A stretch of 64,000 nucleotides of DNA from Phymorhynchus buccinoides. Lineage: Eukaryota; Mollusca; Gastropoda; Neogastropoda; Raphitomidae. Position 1 is the stretch's first letter. The number at the start of each line of letters is the position of its first letter. The DNA lies in contig CM065712.1 in the NCBI GenBank assembly GCA_017654935.2, forward strand, positions 27,596,853 through 27,660,852. Direction: 5' to 3'. A model generated the notes under the pieces. The model was not told where the DNA came from, ran no database searches, and saw nothing but the letters and a program-made list of their open reading frames with translations. Shown here piece after piece: positions 12,171 through 22,767 of the stretch. A program made the translations under genes and the position numbers.

Positions 12171-14580
12171 CATTGTTCTTCTGAACAGACAGAGAAAGGC
12201 ACAGTCTACCACTCGATCGCAAAGGACCCCGAGATCTTTCCTTTTCTTTGAACCTAATCGAGACAACCTACTTGTGAAATCCGTGCAACCCGTGTTAGCT
12301 CTGACCTCTCGCGAGACTCCACATTCAACTGGCGACTTCATGAGTTTCGACCGGTCAAACGTCACTCCATATTTTTCCTTCAGTTAAGCAACATCGCTTC
12401 ATCGCTTCATCCTTTCTCCTTTTCATCGTTTTGTCCACCTACGGCCGCCCAGTGCTGAGGTGTGGTGAGGGCCACGTCCCTGAAGGATCCTGTTATCAAC
12501 TCTTTATCCTGCACGAGTCCTAGACGTGAGGATAGCGAAGCTGTTGAGCTTCGGCTGAAATCATCTCTTCTCTTCATCCTCATCGCCATCTTCACCCCTT
12601 TTTATTTGGTTCCTCATCGTCCTCCCTTCCCCGTCATCGTCCCTGGCGTTCACTGGAGTCCTGGAAGAAAGCTGTGGCCGGTCCGGAACCCCTTCCACCT
12701 GCTCGCGCTTACCCCGAGCCCTTGGCGAGACCAGAGCTGCGACTGTCTTGTGGGGAGGATTCTTCTTCTTCATTCCGCCACTTGGAAGTTTGGTCAGTAG
12801 CTGCATAAAATTAGTATTAATCCCGTTAAAACTCGTACAACAACGCGCGCGTAACAATGTAGAATAGCTAGTTATGGGTTTGCTAACATGTATATTTGTG
12901 TGCGTTTTCTTTGGTTCATTTTCTTATTATTTTCTTGATTTTTGCATAAGGGGCTAAGGAACTGACTGGCTGGGTCATGACTTGTCAGTTGGATAGGTTT
13001 TTGCCGGTCGTAGAATTTGGTACTTGAACTCGGCACATATTTTTGAATCAATGTTTTGGCTCGCCATTGTGTGTTTAGGCCGTGCAAATCGTTTTTGGTG
13101 CAAAGCGTATTTGAGTTCACAGAGATTCAGATTCCTAAATGCGTGCACGCGCGCGCATTATTCCTTGTTGCGGTATATGTTTAGCCTCGCGGCCTATGTT
13201 TAGCCTCGCGGCCTATGTTTAGCCTTGTGGTATATGTTTAGCCTTGCGACCTATGTTTAGCCTCGCGGTCATCGTCCTAGCTTAATTAGGTATTAAGAGA
13301 CTCTGCGGAGAGCTGGATAACAGAGGGTTATTCCAGTCGCGCTTCTAGCTATGCTGATAGGAGCTTTGTAAAGCGTTCATCCCCGTTTCTGTTTTTATTT
13401 TTGAGAGAAAGTGTAATTAGTGTTTTCAAGGCTTTTTGACCTTTTGAAGTACATTGTGAATGCCATTTTGGGGAAATACATTCCTTGCCTGTAGTTCATC
13501 CGCCTTCTGGAAGAAATGATAATGAAGGGACATATTTTTGGTGGTGAAGTTCTATGTGAAATTTTCAGAAGAATGTAATTGTTAATTTTTGTATTTGGAA
13601 GGCTAGAATTTTCTAAATGTATGAAAGCCTTGTTGTTCCAGAAAAAGTGAAACCTTTTAGTTAATCCTTTTTGATGAAATATTACCCCTAGACTGAGTCG
13701 TGTGAAAAGGATTGTAAAGAAAGTGTTTTTCAGCGTTTTGGGGTTCTTGGAGAGAACCAAGTTTAAAGAGGGTGGGTTTTTACATCCCTGAAGAGGACTG
13801 TTGGGGAATTAGTTTTTGGGTAAACACAAAACTGTTGTTACTCTGGGAGTTCAAAACTAGGTTTTTGTTTTGGTTTTTCATACAGTCCTGATCCTGATCC
13901 TGAGCCTGAGCCTGAGCCTGAGCCTGAACCTGACCTGACCTGTTGCTGCCTGGTTGACCGCCCGGTCAACCGCTTTTTTCTCCGTTTCCGGCTGTGGGAG
14001 GCCGCCCGCCTTTCTGTCTGGCCCCGTGTTAGGCCCGATCTGTGGGCCTGTCTGTGCGTTCGGGCCAGGCTTCGACGTTCCTGTTGAGGAGTCTGTGGGC
14101 GACCTCTGCCGTCTCTCTTCTTTTGTTTCTGCTGCTGTAGCCTGCCCCAGGAGGGGGAGCAGTTTTTCTACTGACTTTTGTTTTCCCCTTTTGTCTTCTT
14201 CTTCGGACGCTCTGCTGTTTTTGTTGGACTTCTTTTCTTCGTCTGCCCTTTCGTCGTTTTTCCCTTCAATTTTGTGTTTCTGCTTACAAACTCTCTTTTA
14301 GTTATTCAGTTAAGTTGCCGGCTTTAGTTTATTCTTTGGACAAACTTTTGAATGCCATGTAAATTGTGTAGATAATTTGTTGAACATTGAGTGTATTGAA
14401 TTGTGTAAGTGTGTGTGTGTGCTTGCTTATAATAAATAGTCTTGTTTTGTATTGTACTTCTGGTGTGCGTGTGTGCCTTCTCCTGTGAGTTTGTCTGTCT
14501 GGGCGTGCGAGACTCTCCTCGGGGTTCGCGATTTCCCTCTCCCGATCTCTGATCAGGATCGAGCGGGGGATTTCGTGACA
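12155..14580 (+). repeat. 3' LTR
   Basis: Direct repeat of 5780-8206 with about 20 substitutions or single-base indels by eye. It carries the same internal tandem repeats (about 13172-13270 and 13884-13940) and AATAAA (14431-14436). It is followed directly by LINE sequence. Confidence 0.93.
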
Positions 14581-15192
14581 CTCTTTTACTCCATAATTGA
14601 ATCAAATGTTTCATTTTATTAATTCTTTCCTTCCAATTTTCTTCAATATACATTGCCATTTTCTCACTATGAAAATGAATGCCAAGTATTTTAATTTGAT
14701 CTACAACTGAAAATGGGAGATTTTCATCTATTCTACGTCTGCCCATCCGCAATGCCTTTGTTTTGTTCACATTTAATTTTAAACCTGAGAATGTTTGAAA
14801 AGAAGAAAGGATCATTAACGATCTATCCATGTCTGTTTTATCCTTAAAAAAGAGGGTAGTATCATCTGCCATTTGTTTGATTTTGATCAGAGTGTTTTCA
14901 TTTTGACTGGGAGATGGAACCTTAATGCCTGCTATTGGACTGTTTCTTATTTTAATTGCAGCTATTTCTACGGCCAGAACAAACGCCAGTGGAGAAAATG
15001 GGCATCCTTGCCTTATTCCACAAATCAACTCTAAAGATTCTGAAATCCACCCACCATGATTAATAGCACTTACTGTGCCCTGTGTTAATACGGAAACCCA
15101 CCTTCTAAAATCCGCACCAAAGCCAAACGTTTGAAATGCGTACAGTAAAAAATCCTTAGATATAGAGTCAAATGCTTTGGAAAAGTCTACAG
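14581..15192 (-). mobile_element. L1/Tx1-like LINE ORF2, reverse transcriptase domain (partial)
   Basis: The minus-strand frame is open to the assembly gap and contains RT motifs in order: DFSKAFDSI, GIRQGCPFSPLAF, the catalytic MADDTTLFF, SGLKLNVNKTK and KILGIHFH. It is the N-terminal neighbour of 4554-5779, interrupted by the LTR element. The endonuclease and remaining N-terminus are in the gap or absent. Confidence 0.88.
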
Positions 15193-15692
15193 NNNNNNNN
15201 NNNNNNNNNNNNNNNNNNNNNNNNNNNNNNNNNNNNNNNNNNNNNNNNNNNNNNNNNNNNNNNNNNNNNNNNNNNNNNNNNNNNNNNNNNNNNNNNNNNN
15301 NNNNNNNNNNNNNNNNNNNNNNNNNNNNNNNNNNNNNNNNNNNNNNNNNNNNNNNNNNNNNNNNNNNNNNNNNNNNNNNNNNNNNNNNNNNNNNNNNNNN
15401 NNNNNNNNNNNNNNNNNNNNNNNNNNNNNNNNNNNNNNNNNNNNNNNNNNNNNNNNNNNNNNNNNNNNNNNNNNNNNNNNNNNNNNNNNNNNNNNNNNNN
15501 NNNNNNNNNNNNNNNNNNNNNNNNNNNNNNNNNNNNNNNNNNNNNNNNNNNNNNNNNNNNNNNNNNNNNNNNNNNNNNNNNNNNNNNNNNNNNNNNNNNN
15601 NNNNNNNNNNNNNNNNNNNNNNNNNNNNNNNNNNNNNNNNNNNNNNNNNNNNNNNNNNNNNNNNNNNNNNNNNNNNNNNNNNNNNNNNNNNN
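15193..15692. other. assembly gap, 500 N
   Basis: Exactly 500 N, a fixed-size scaffold gap of unknown true length. ORFs spanning it are artefacts. Confidence 1.
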
Positions 15693-15821
15693 TAATGTTT
15701 AACTAGTCCTCTTTGAAGTGATATTTTCATATTTGTTTAGAGGATTTTGTATGTTTTGATAACTTTGCTTAGTTTGTTGTTTATACATACTGGTTGTTGT
15801 TTTTCTGATTGATATTGCATC

Positions 15822-16841
15822 ATGGAAGGGAAAAGTGAAGAAAGCAAAAGTAACCTTGGGGATGATGCTGATTTCGAAGTTTATCTTAAACGGGGTAAGG
15901 CTTTTGGGTTAGAGGAAGAAAAGCTATTAGAGTATGTTGAACGTTGCTTTGAAAGTAGAGATAAGCAATTAGGAAAGGAACGGATGGAAAAACTCAAAGA
16001 GGAAGAGGAAACTAAAAGACAAAATGAAAAAGCTAAAGAGGAAACTAAAAGGCAAAATGCTAAATTAGAAGCTGATAGTAGAAAAGAGCAGGAGGAAACT
16101 GAAAGACAAAATGAAAAAGCTAAGGAGGAAACAAAAAGGCTTGAATTAGAAGCAGAAACAAAACGTCAAGAAGCTCAATTACGTTTCCAATTAGAAATGG
16201 AAAATGCACGGGCTAGTAATGTTCAGCCCAAGGCTGATAAAACTGAGAGTACAAATGTAAATCGACCAAATTTACCAAGACTTCCCCATTTCAAGGACAA
16301 AACTGATAACATTGACAGTTATTTGTTTCGTTTTGAGACACATGCTAAAGCGTTTGGTTGGAGCAAAGATTTGTGGGTAATGTACTTATCTGCTTTGTTG
16401 GAAGGTCCTGCGTTGACGTTGTACCACAGTCTCTGTGAGGGTGATAGCTCGGTCGGCTACGATGTTCTCGTAGAGGTGCTGCTCCGTAAGTTCCAGTGTA
16501 CGCCAGAAGGGTTTAGGAAACGTTTCCGTGAATCCCGTCTTCAGTCAGGTGAGAACTTTGATACTTTCTCGATTGAGTTACAACGGCTGTTTGACAGGTG
16601 GATTGGTCTCTCCCAGTCTACTACATTTGATCAATTGAGGAATCTTGTGTTGGCTGAACAGTTCTTAACAAGTGTTTCTTCTGATGTAGCAACCTTCATT
16701 TCTGAAAAGGGTCTTTCAGATTTTGGAGAGATGGTCAAAGCTGCTGAAGCTTACAGGCGTGCGCATCCTAGCAAAAACCTAGCTGCTAAATCTCAATCTA
16801 GTATCTTTGTTGGTGTAGGCTATGCGTCTGTCAGGTCGTGA
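15822..16841 (+). CDS. gag (capsid part) of the Gmr1-type element
   Basis: 339 residues. About 35-135 form a Glu/Lys/Arg coiled coil with repeated EETKRQNEKAK-like blocks. From about 145 there is a retrotransposon gag domain (LPRLPHFKDK..., LSALLEGPALTLY, FRKRFRESRLQSGENFDTFS). It lacks a zinc knuckle because the frame ends at 16839-16841 just before the Gly-rich linker. The knuckle follows in the next frame, open from 16819, so a frameshift lies between 16819 and 16841. The ATG at 15822 follows a short A/T-rich leader. Same architecture as the gag at 9504 but clearly diverged from it. Confidence 0.82.
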   Translation: MEGKSEESKSNLGDDADFEVYLKRGKAFGLEEEKLLEYVERCFESRDKQLGKERMEKLKEEEETKRQNEKAKEETKRQNAKLEADSRKEQEETERQNEKAKEETKRLELEAETKRQEAQLRFQLEMENARASNVQPKADKTESTNVNRPNLPRLPHFKDKTDNIDSYLFRFETHAKAFGWSKDLWVMYLSALLEGPALTLYHSLCEGDSSVGYDVLVEVLLRKFQCTPEGFRKRFRESRLQSGENFDTFSIELQRLFDRWIGLSQSTTFDQLRNLVLAEQFLTSVSSDVATFISEKGLSDFGEMVKAAEAYRRAHPSKNLAAKSQSSIFVGVGYASVRS

Positions 16842-17823
16842 TGGTAGTTCACCTGGAGAGTATGGCCAGTCAAACAGGTTTAACCATAACCAGTCTTCTG
16901 TTTTCAGGAAGCCTTTTGGTGGTGGTCACTGAGGTGGCTCATACCGGTCATTTGGTGGACGAGGAGGTGGTTTCGGAGGTCAGGCCCAGTCGTCCGTTGG
17001 TGGTGGTTACTCGACGCAGAATGTAGGTCCACAGGGTGGTTCTTTCACTTCACGTCAGCGAAGTGCGAGACGAGGTGCAGGTAACGCATGTGATGCTGTT
17101 TGTCATATGTGTAAGGAAAAGGGTCATTTCATTTACTCTTGCCCTTGGAAGAGTGGTGTTAGCTCTTGTAAGCGTTGCTCGCTCAGTCATCCGCCTGGTA
17201 GGTGTCCTTTTGTTGGTCAGGCTAACGTCGCATCTGTCGTTGAAGGTGTTGAGGCTGGTTTTTGTTCCAGTGTTGGGTCTCAGTCAGCTAATGATGTGGT
17301 TGCTTGTTCCGTGGCTGATGGTTTTACAGGCAAGTTGAATCTTGAGTCAGGTTCAGTAAACCAGGTTCCCTGTTCGGTTTTACGTGATACAGGAGCTACC
17401 ATTTGTGGAGTGCATAAACGGTTAGTGACTTCTGCACAGTTGGTGGGTCGTTCGGTGCGGTGCATGTCGTTTGGTGGTCGAGTTGATGTGTTTCCCTTGG
17501 CCAAAGTTGATGTTGTCTGCCCATATTTTGAGGGTCAGTTGATCTGTTGTGTGTTGGATAACCCAGTTGCTGATCTCATTATTGGCAATATTCCATGTGT
17601 TCAGGAGAAGGTCACTCAGGATGGTGTGGAGGATGTTCATTCTTTTACCGCAGTGACAAGGGCTAGAGCTAAGCATGTGGTAGAACAGAAGTCTCTTGAG
17701 AGTGTGGCTGCTGATCTCAAGGTTTCACGTGCAGATTTGATCGATTTGCAAGGAAAGGATCAGTCGATAGAGTCGTGTTTTGCACAGGCTTTTTCTGGAG
17801 GTCAAGTCGGTTCGTGGAGGTAG
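16819..17823 (+). pseudogene. gag zinc knuckles and aspartic protease, broken frame
   Basis: A second frame continues gag with a Gly/Ser-rich linker, interrupted by TGA at 16930-16932. It then has a CCHC knuckle (CHMCKEKGHFIYSC), a second knuckle-like CKRCSLSHPPGRC, and the protease site RDTGATICG. It ends at 17823, overlapping the integrase frame by 44 bases. The frame offset is +1 from gag and a further +1 to integrase. These could be decay or recoding; the in-frame stop favours decay. Confidence 0.75.
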
Positions 17824-20193
17824 TCACTACTACTATGTTTCCAATGGAGTGTTGTTTCGCCATTTCAAGAAAGGTGAGCAAGAGTTTGATCAGGTAGTGG
17901 TTCCTACTAGCCTTCGACCTACTGTGTTGACAGTGTCGCATGATCTCTTGTTGGCAGGACATTGTGGAGTTCGTCGTACTTTGTCTAGACTGTTCACAAA
18001 ATTCTACTGGCCAGGCGTTACGGTAGATGTTGCTAAGTACGTCACTTCTTGTGATGCTTGTCAGAAGACCGTATCCAAAGGTAGGGTACCACCAGTTCCT
18101 CTGTCTAGTGTTCCGCAGATAGGAGTGCCGTTTGAGAGGGTCGCGATCGATTTAGTTGGTCCTTTGTTGCCTCCTTCGGATCAGGATCATCGCTACATTT
18201 TGACTCTTATTGATGTTGCCACTAGGTACCCTGAGGTAGTTCCTTTGAAGGATATTTCTGCTGTGTCAGTTGCTGAGGCGCTGCTCTCCATCTTCGCTAG
18301 ACTAGGGTTTCCCAAGGAGATTTTGTCTGATCAGGGTTCCCAGTTCATGTCTGAACTTTTGAGGCAGTTTCACGTTTTGTGTGGTTCAAATGGCATTAGA
18401 ACAAGTCCATACCACCCTCAGGCAAATGGGCATATAGAGCGTTTTCACGGTACCCTGAAGTCCATGCTTAAGAAGGTGATTCATTCTCGACCAAAGTCTT
18501 GGCACAGGTTTCTCCCTGCGTTGCTGTTTGCATGTCGTGAGCTTCCTTCAGAGAGTACAGGGTTCTCTCCGTTTGAGTTGCTGTTCGGCAGGCAGGTGCG
18601 AGGTCCAATTGCTTTGCTTCAGGAAGCTTGGGTCGAGGATACTCAGGTTGATAAGGACGCTAAGCCATTGTATGAATACATATTTCAGTTGAAGAACATG
18701 TTGGCTGACTCTTGTCAGATTGCTATGGAGAACTCTGCTCATTCTTCTAGGAGGGGCAAACACTACTTTGATCGGAAGGCTAGGTTCAGGCAGTTCAAAG
18801 TGGATGATGAGGTGTTGGTGCTGCTTCCGACAGATTCAAACAAACTGTTAGCCACATGGTCGGGTCCGTTTCCCGTTGTACATTGTTTCCATCCTGACTA
18901 CAAGGTGCTGATCAAAGGAAAGGTGAAGGTTTTCCATGCCAATATGTTGAAACAGTATGTTCGTAGGCCGCAGTCTCTGGCTGTCTCAGATGTCGATGCT
19001 GTTTTGGTGTGTGAGGGTCAGGTTGTTCCTTGGTCTGAGATTAGTCCTTTGGCAGGTGACGATGCTAGTGTCAGTAGTCAAGCCCAATCATGTGCTCGTG
19101 TTAGCAGTGACACCCCTGTCCAGGAATCAGTGCAGTCAGTTCCTACTTCGGTTCCGGAGTTTTGCTCTGTTGGTGTTGTTCGCGAGGATGATGATTCAGT
19201 GTCCCTTCCCACTTTGCAGACTCCCATGGCGTCGTCTATGCCAGATGAGGATATAGGTTCCATTACTTTTGACCCTTCCCTCAGTGCCACTCAGAAGGAT
19301 GAGTTGCTGGATGTGTTTCGTGATTTTGAGCCAGTTTTTACCACTGCTCCGGGTTCGTTTAGTGGAAATTTGTTCATAGACATTCCTCTCACTACTGATG
19401 TCCCAGTGCGTAGAAGGGCTTATGACATTCCTTATGCTGCAAAGGAAGTTGTGGTTCGTGAGGTCAACACGATGATGGATTTGGGGATTATTGAACCTTC
19501 TAGTAGTCCTTACTCTTCGCCAGTTGTGTTGGTCAGGAAAAAAGATGGTACATGCCGTTTTTGTGTGGACTATAGGGCTCTCAATAGAGTGACAGTATTT
19601 GATGCAGAGCCAATTCCAGATGTTGAGGCTTTGTTCGCTACTCTTGCCGATGGTGTGTACTTCACGAAGGTCGACTTAGCCAAAGGCTATTGGCAGATTG
19701 TCGTTAGGCCAGAAGATAGACACAAAACTGCGTTTACTACTCACTTAGGGCTGTTTCAGTTTGTCCGTATGCCGTTTGGTTTGGTGTCTGCACCTGCGGT
19801 ATTTGCGCGCATGATGCGCATGTTGAAGCTAGAAGAGTCTTTTGCCGTCAATTTTTTCGATGACATTCTGATTCGTAGTGTCACGTGGCAGTCGCATTTG
19901 TCCCATGTCAGACAGGTCCTAGAGAAGATTCAGAGTCATGGCCTTACGGTGCGTCCGTGTAAGATTGAGGCAGGCTTTAAGTCTCTTGAGTTCCTTGGTC
20001 ATGTTGTTGGTGCTGGTACTGTGAGGCCTGAGTCATCCAAGATTGAGAAGATTTTGAAGATCTCTACTCCCACTACTCGGAAGCAGGTCAGATCTTTGTT
20101 GGGGTTGCTCAGCTTCTATAGGAAATATGTCCCCAATTTTTCGGAGATTACTGCTGCCCTTTCTGATTTGACAAAGACAGCTAAGAACGCTCA
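17780..20193 (+). CDS. integrase followed by reverse transcriptase (Gmr1 order)
   Basis: The open frame runs to 20239, but from about 20194 it reads satellite sequence. Integrase: HHCC zinc finger H54, H61, C91, C94; catalytic core D124, D184 and E220 with 35 residues between the last two; then a GPF-type module (WSGPFPV). A Ser/Pro/Asp-rich spacer leads to RT (about 490-800) with RKKDGTCRFCVDYR, catalytic D632 in VDLAKGYWQ and the FFDD box at D694-D695. The protein stops before RNase H. Catalytic residues are intact although the element is truncated. The start at 17780 is only the first Met in this frame; natural translation would come from the upstream frame. Confidence 0.85.
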
Positions 20194-20490
20194 AGGTATC
20201 ACCACTAAAGGAATATGCTGCACAGTACTATCATTATAATACAGGTGAAAGACAGAAGGTATCACCACTAAAGGAATAAAGAGTTATATGCTGCACAGCA
20301 CTATCATTATTTCACAGGTGAAAGACACAAGGTGTCACCTCTAAAGGAATACACAGTACTATCATTATTATGCAGGTGAAAGACAGAAGGTATCACCACT
20401 AAAGGAATACAGAATTATATGCTGCACAGCACTACCATTATTATACAGGTGAAAGACAGAAGGTATCACCACTAAAGAAATAAAGAGTTA
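20194..20490. repeat. ~70-bp satellite, left block
   Basis: Tandem units of about 60-75 bp built from ggtatcaccactaaaggaat, tgctgcacagcactatcatt and acaggtgaaagacagaa, with length variants. The array continues at 22126 beyond the Tc1 insertion. Confidence 0.92.
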
Positions 20491-20492
20491 TA

Positions 20493-22125
20493 AGCTATCC
20501 ACAAAAAGTTAAGGATCACTTGCAAACTAATTCATAACTTTCCAAATAAGAAAGCCAATGCGTTGAATTTTGGCCAACATTTAATTCAATGCTTTAGTGA
20601 TAACGATACACAATTGCCTTCAATTTCGAGCAATCGTTTGGTCTGTACATTTGATCAAAGTGGGTACGTATCGAAATTTGATTTCCCCAAGTCATTGAAA
20701 TCACAAGACAGGGCATTCTGATGCTCCCAAAAGTTCAGTAATGCGTGTATCCGCCATGGCTGTTCTGGCACTCGACGCAGCGAGTCCTCATGGAGTTGAC
20801 CAGGGTGGTGAAGATCCTCTGTGGAAGCGCCTGCCACTCAGCCTGCAGCATCTGGTAGAGGTGCTGGGCATCCCTGGGAGGGGGGTGGTTGCTCCTCACT
20901 TTGCGATCCAGCTCATCCCAGAGGTTCTCAATCGGGTTGAGATCGGGACTGCATGCTGGCCACTCCATTCTGTTGACTCCAGACTGCTGCAGGAAGTCGT
21001 TGACCACCCTTGCCCTGTGGGGGCGAGCGTTGTCATCCTGGTAGACAGCCGGCGGTCCCATCTGCTGCAGTGTAGGCACAGCCAGCGGTCGAAGGATCTC
21101 ATCCCGGTATCGGAGGCCAGTCAGGTTACCCTGTACATGATACAAGGGTGTTCTGTGGTGAAGGCTGAAGGCCCCCCAGACCATTACAGAACCTCCACCA
21201 AAGGCCACCTTTTCTTGGACAGTGGCGTCAATAAAGCGTTCCCCTGGGCGCCTCCAGACCCTCAGTCGGCCGTCGTTGTGGTTCAGGGTGAAGCGTGATT
21301 CATCACTGAACAGGACCTGGGACCATTGCTGACGTGTCCACCTCACGTGACGTCTGCAGAAGGCGCGGCGTGCTGCCCTATGGGCTGGAGTTAAGCGTGG
21401 CCGTACAGCTGGGCGACGAGAACGGAGGTTAAACCCATGAAGGCGGTTCCGTATGGTCTGCTGGCTGATGTTGATGTTAGTAGCCACCCTCAGCTGCCTT
21501 CGAATGATGCTGGAAGAGGCTGTTCTTGTCTGCAGGGCTTGTCGTTCAATGAGACGATCTTCACGTGGAGTTGTCTTCTTCGGTCGACCAGATCTGCGTC
21601 TTTCATGGACCCTCCCAGTGGCTGTGAAGCGTTGAATCAGTCTGACAATGACCGAGATGGACACCTGAAGTCGCCTGGCCACTTCTCGCTTGGGAACACC
21701 ATCTTGGAACCATGCAACAGCTCGTCCCCTATCCAACTCGCTCAATTTTCGTCGTGGAGGCATTGTCAAATCAGGCCTAATACTGGTGGTATGTCTTCTT
21801 ATAAAGCCAAGCAAGAGACAGCATCTCACACATAAACAGCAGTGCTTGCACGTGCATAATGGTTTTTCCATCTGGCTTGTGCAATGTGTTCATGCAGAAC
21901 GATCCAAAACAAGGTCCTTTTTCGCAAGTTTCCGCTTTTTCTTTTGCTGCCAAGCTCAGTAATAGAGAATCACGTGCAATGTTTCCACTAACACAACATC
22001 GCCCACTTACAGCTGAACAAGAATTCATAACAATTTGGCTTGACTGAGAAATAAATAACAGGAGCGAACGGAGTTTATTGCGCACCTGTTTTCTCATAGT
22101 GATCCTTAACTTTTTGTGAGTAGTT
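20493..22125 (-). mobile_element. Tc1-like DNA transposon with TA duplication
   Basis: 1633 bp with ~28-bp terminal inverted repeats (20493-20520 and 22098-22125, about three mismatches) sharing acaaaaagttaaggatcact and its complement. Target duplication TA at 20491-20492 and 22126-22127. Removing the element restores a normal satellite unit exactly. It encodes one transposase on the minus strand. Confidence 0.93.
20735..21763 (-). CDS. Tc1-like DD34E transposase
   Basis: 342 residues from the Met at 21763 (MPPRRKLSEL), the usual length for Tc1 transposases. The frame is also open upstream to 21871, but that extension reads untranslated element sequence. N-terminal helix-turn-helix domains (ELDRGRAVAWFQDG, VARRLQVS, GRPKKTT) bind the inverted repeats. 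The catalytic triad is seen in LFSDESRF, YQDDNARPH and NPIENLWDE, with 34 residues between the second Asp and the Glu. No stop or frameshift, so the enzyme may be functional. It catalyses cut-and-paste transposition at TA. Confidence 0.93.
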   Translation of the reverse strand: MPPRRKLSELDRGRAVAWFQDGVPKREVARRLQVSISVIVRLIQRFTATGRVHERRRSGRPKKTTPREDRLIERQALQTRTASSSIIRRQLRVATNINISQQTIRNRLHGFNLRSRRPAVRPRLTPAHRAARRAFCRRHVRWTRQQWSQVLFSDESRFTLNHNDGRLRVWRRPGERFIDATVQEKVAFGGGSVMVWGAFSLHHRTPLYHVQGNLTGLRYRDEILRPLAVPTLQQMGPPAVYQDDNARPHRARVVNDFLQQSGVNRMEWPACSPDLNPIENLWDELDRKVRSNHPPPRDAQHLYQMLQAEWQALPQRIFTTLVNSMRTRCVECQNSHGGYTHY

Positions 22126-22580
22126 TATGCTGCACAGCACTATCATTATTATACAGGTGAAAGACAGAAGGTATCACCACTAAAGGAATACAGAGTTATA
22201 TGCTGCACAGCACTATCATTATAATACAGGTGAAAGACAGAAGGTATCACCACTAAAGGAATAAAGAGTTATATGCTGCACAGCACTATCATTATTATAC
22301 AGGTGAAAGACAGAAGGTATCACCACTAAAGGAATATGCTGCACAGTACTATCATTATAATACAGGTGAAAGACAGAAGGTATCACCACTAAAGGAATAA
22401 AGAGTTATATGCTGCACAGCACTATCATTATTTCACAGGTGAAAGACAAGGTGTCACCTCTAAAGGAATACACAGTACTATCATTATTATGCAGGTGAAA
22501 GACAGAAGGTATCACCACTAAAGGAATAGAGTTATGTGCTGCACAGCACTATCATTATTCACAGGTGAAAGACAGAAGGT
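22126..22580. repeat. ~70-bp satellite, right block
   Basis: Continuation of the array at 20194-20490, about six to seven units. It ends where the solo LTR begins; a degraded unit also follows the LTR (about 24930-24975). Confidence 0.92.
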
Positions 22581-22736
22581 TGTCACGTGCTCGATGTTGG
22601 GACCTTCGAAAGGACTCCCAGCAACAAGCCGTGGCGGATTCAGAAGCCAGCCAGTGCCCACAGAGGCAAACGCACACCCAGATCAGACCAAGATAAAATG
22701 GGTTGGAGAAAGACAAAGCAAATTTTATTTAGCAAA

Positions 22737-22767
<31 letters not shown>

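Larger units (their letters stand above)
5780..14580 (+). mobile_element. Gypsy-class LTR retrotransposon, internally deleted, nested in a LINE
   Basis: An 8.8-kb element with two LTRs (2427 and 2426 bp) starting TGTCACGAG and ending TTCGTGACA, a tRNA-Pro-like primer site, a ~1.3-kb leader, one long gag-protease ORF and a polypurine tract. The LTRs differ at only about 20 positions by eye (under 1 percent), so insertion is fairly recent. The target duplication is CTCT (5775-5778 and 14581-14584), or five bases with one mismatch. RT, RNase H and the integrase core are absent. A fragment of the integrase zinc finger directly follows protease, so it probably descends from a Gmr1-type element (gag-PR-INT-RT order). 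Confidence 0.9.
15693..20193 (+). mobile_element. Gmr1-type Gypsy element, truncated at both ends
   Basis: Holds gag, protease, integrase and RT in that order. In most Ty3/Gypsy elements integrase follows RT and RNase H; integrase before RT is the arrangement known for the Gmr1 group. The 5' LTR is lost in the gap. The 3' side stops after RT at the edge of a ~70-bp satellite, so RNase H and the 3' LTR are missing. The coding region needs two frame changes and has one stop, so the copy is dead. Confidence 0.88.

Noticed and set aside
14324..15730. 468-codon ORF crossing the gap
   Set aside because: Half of it is N; only the LINE RT part (14581-15192) is real.
20735..21298. 185-codon plus-strand ORF
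   Set aside because: Antisense shadow of the transposase.
21764..21871. N-terminal extension of the Tc1 transposase by 36 codons
   Set aside because: Cys-rich sequence unlike Tc1 proteins; MPPRRKL at 21763 is the usual start.
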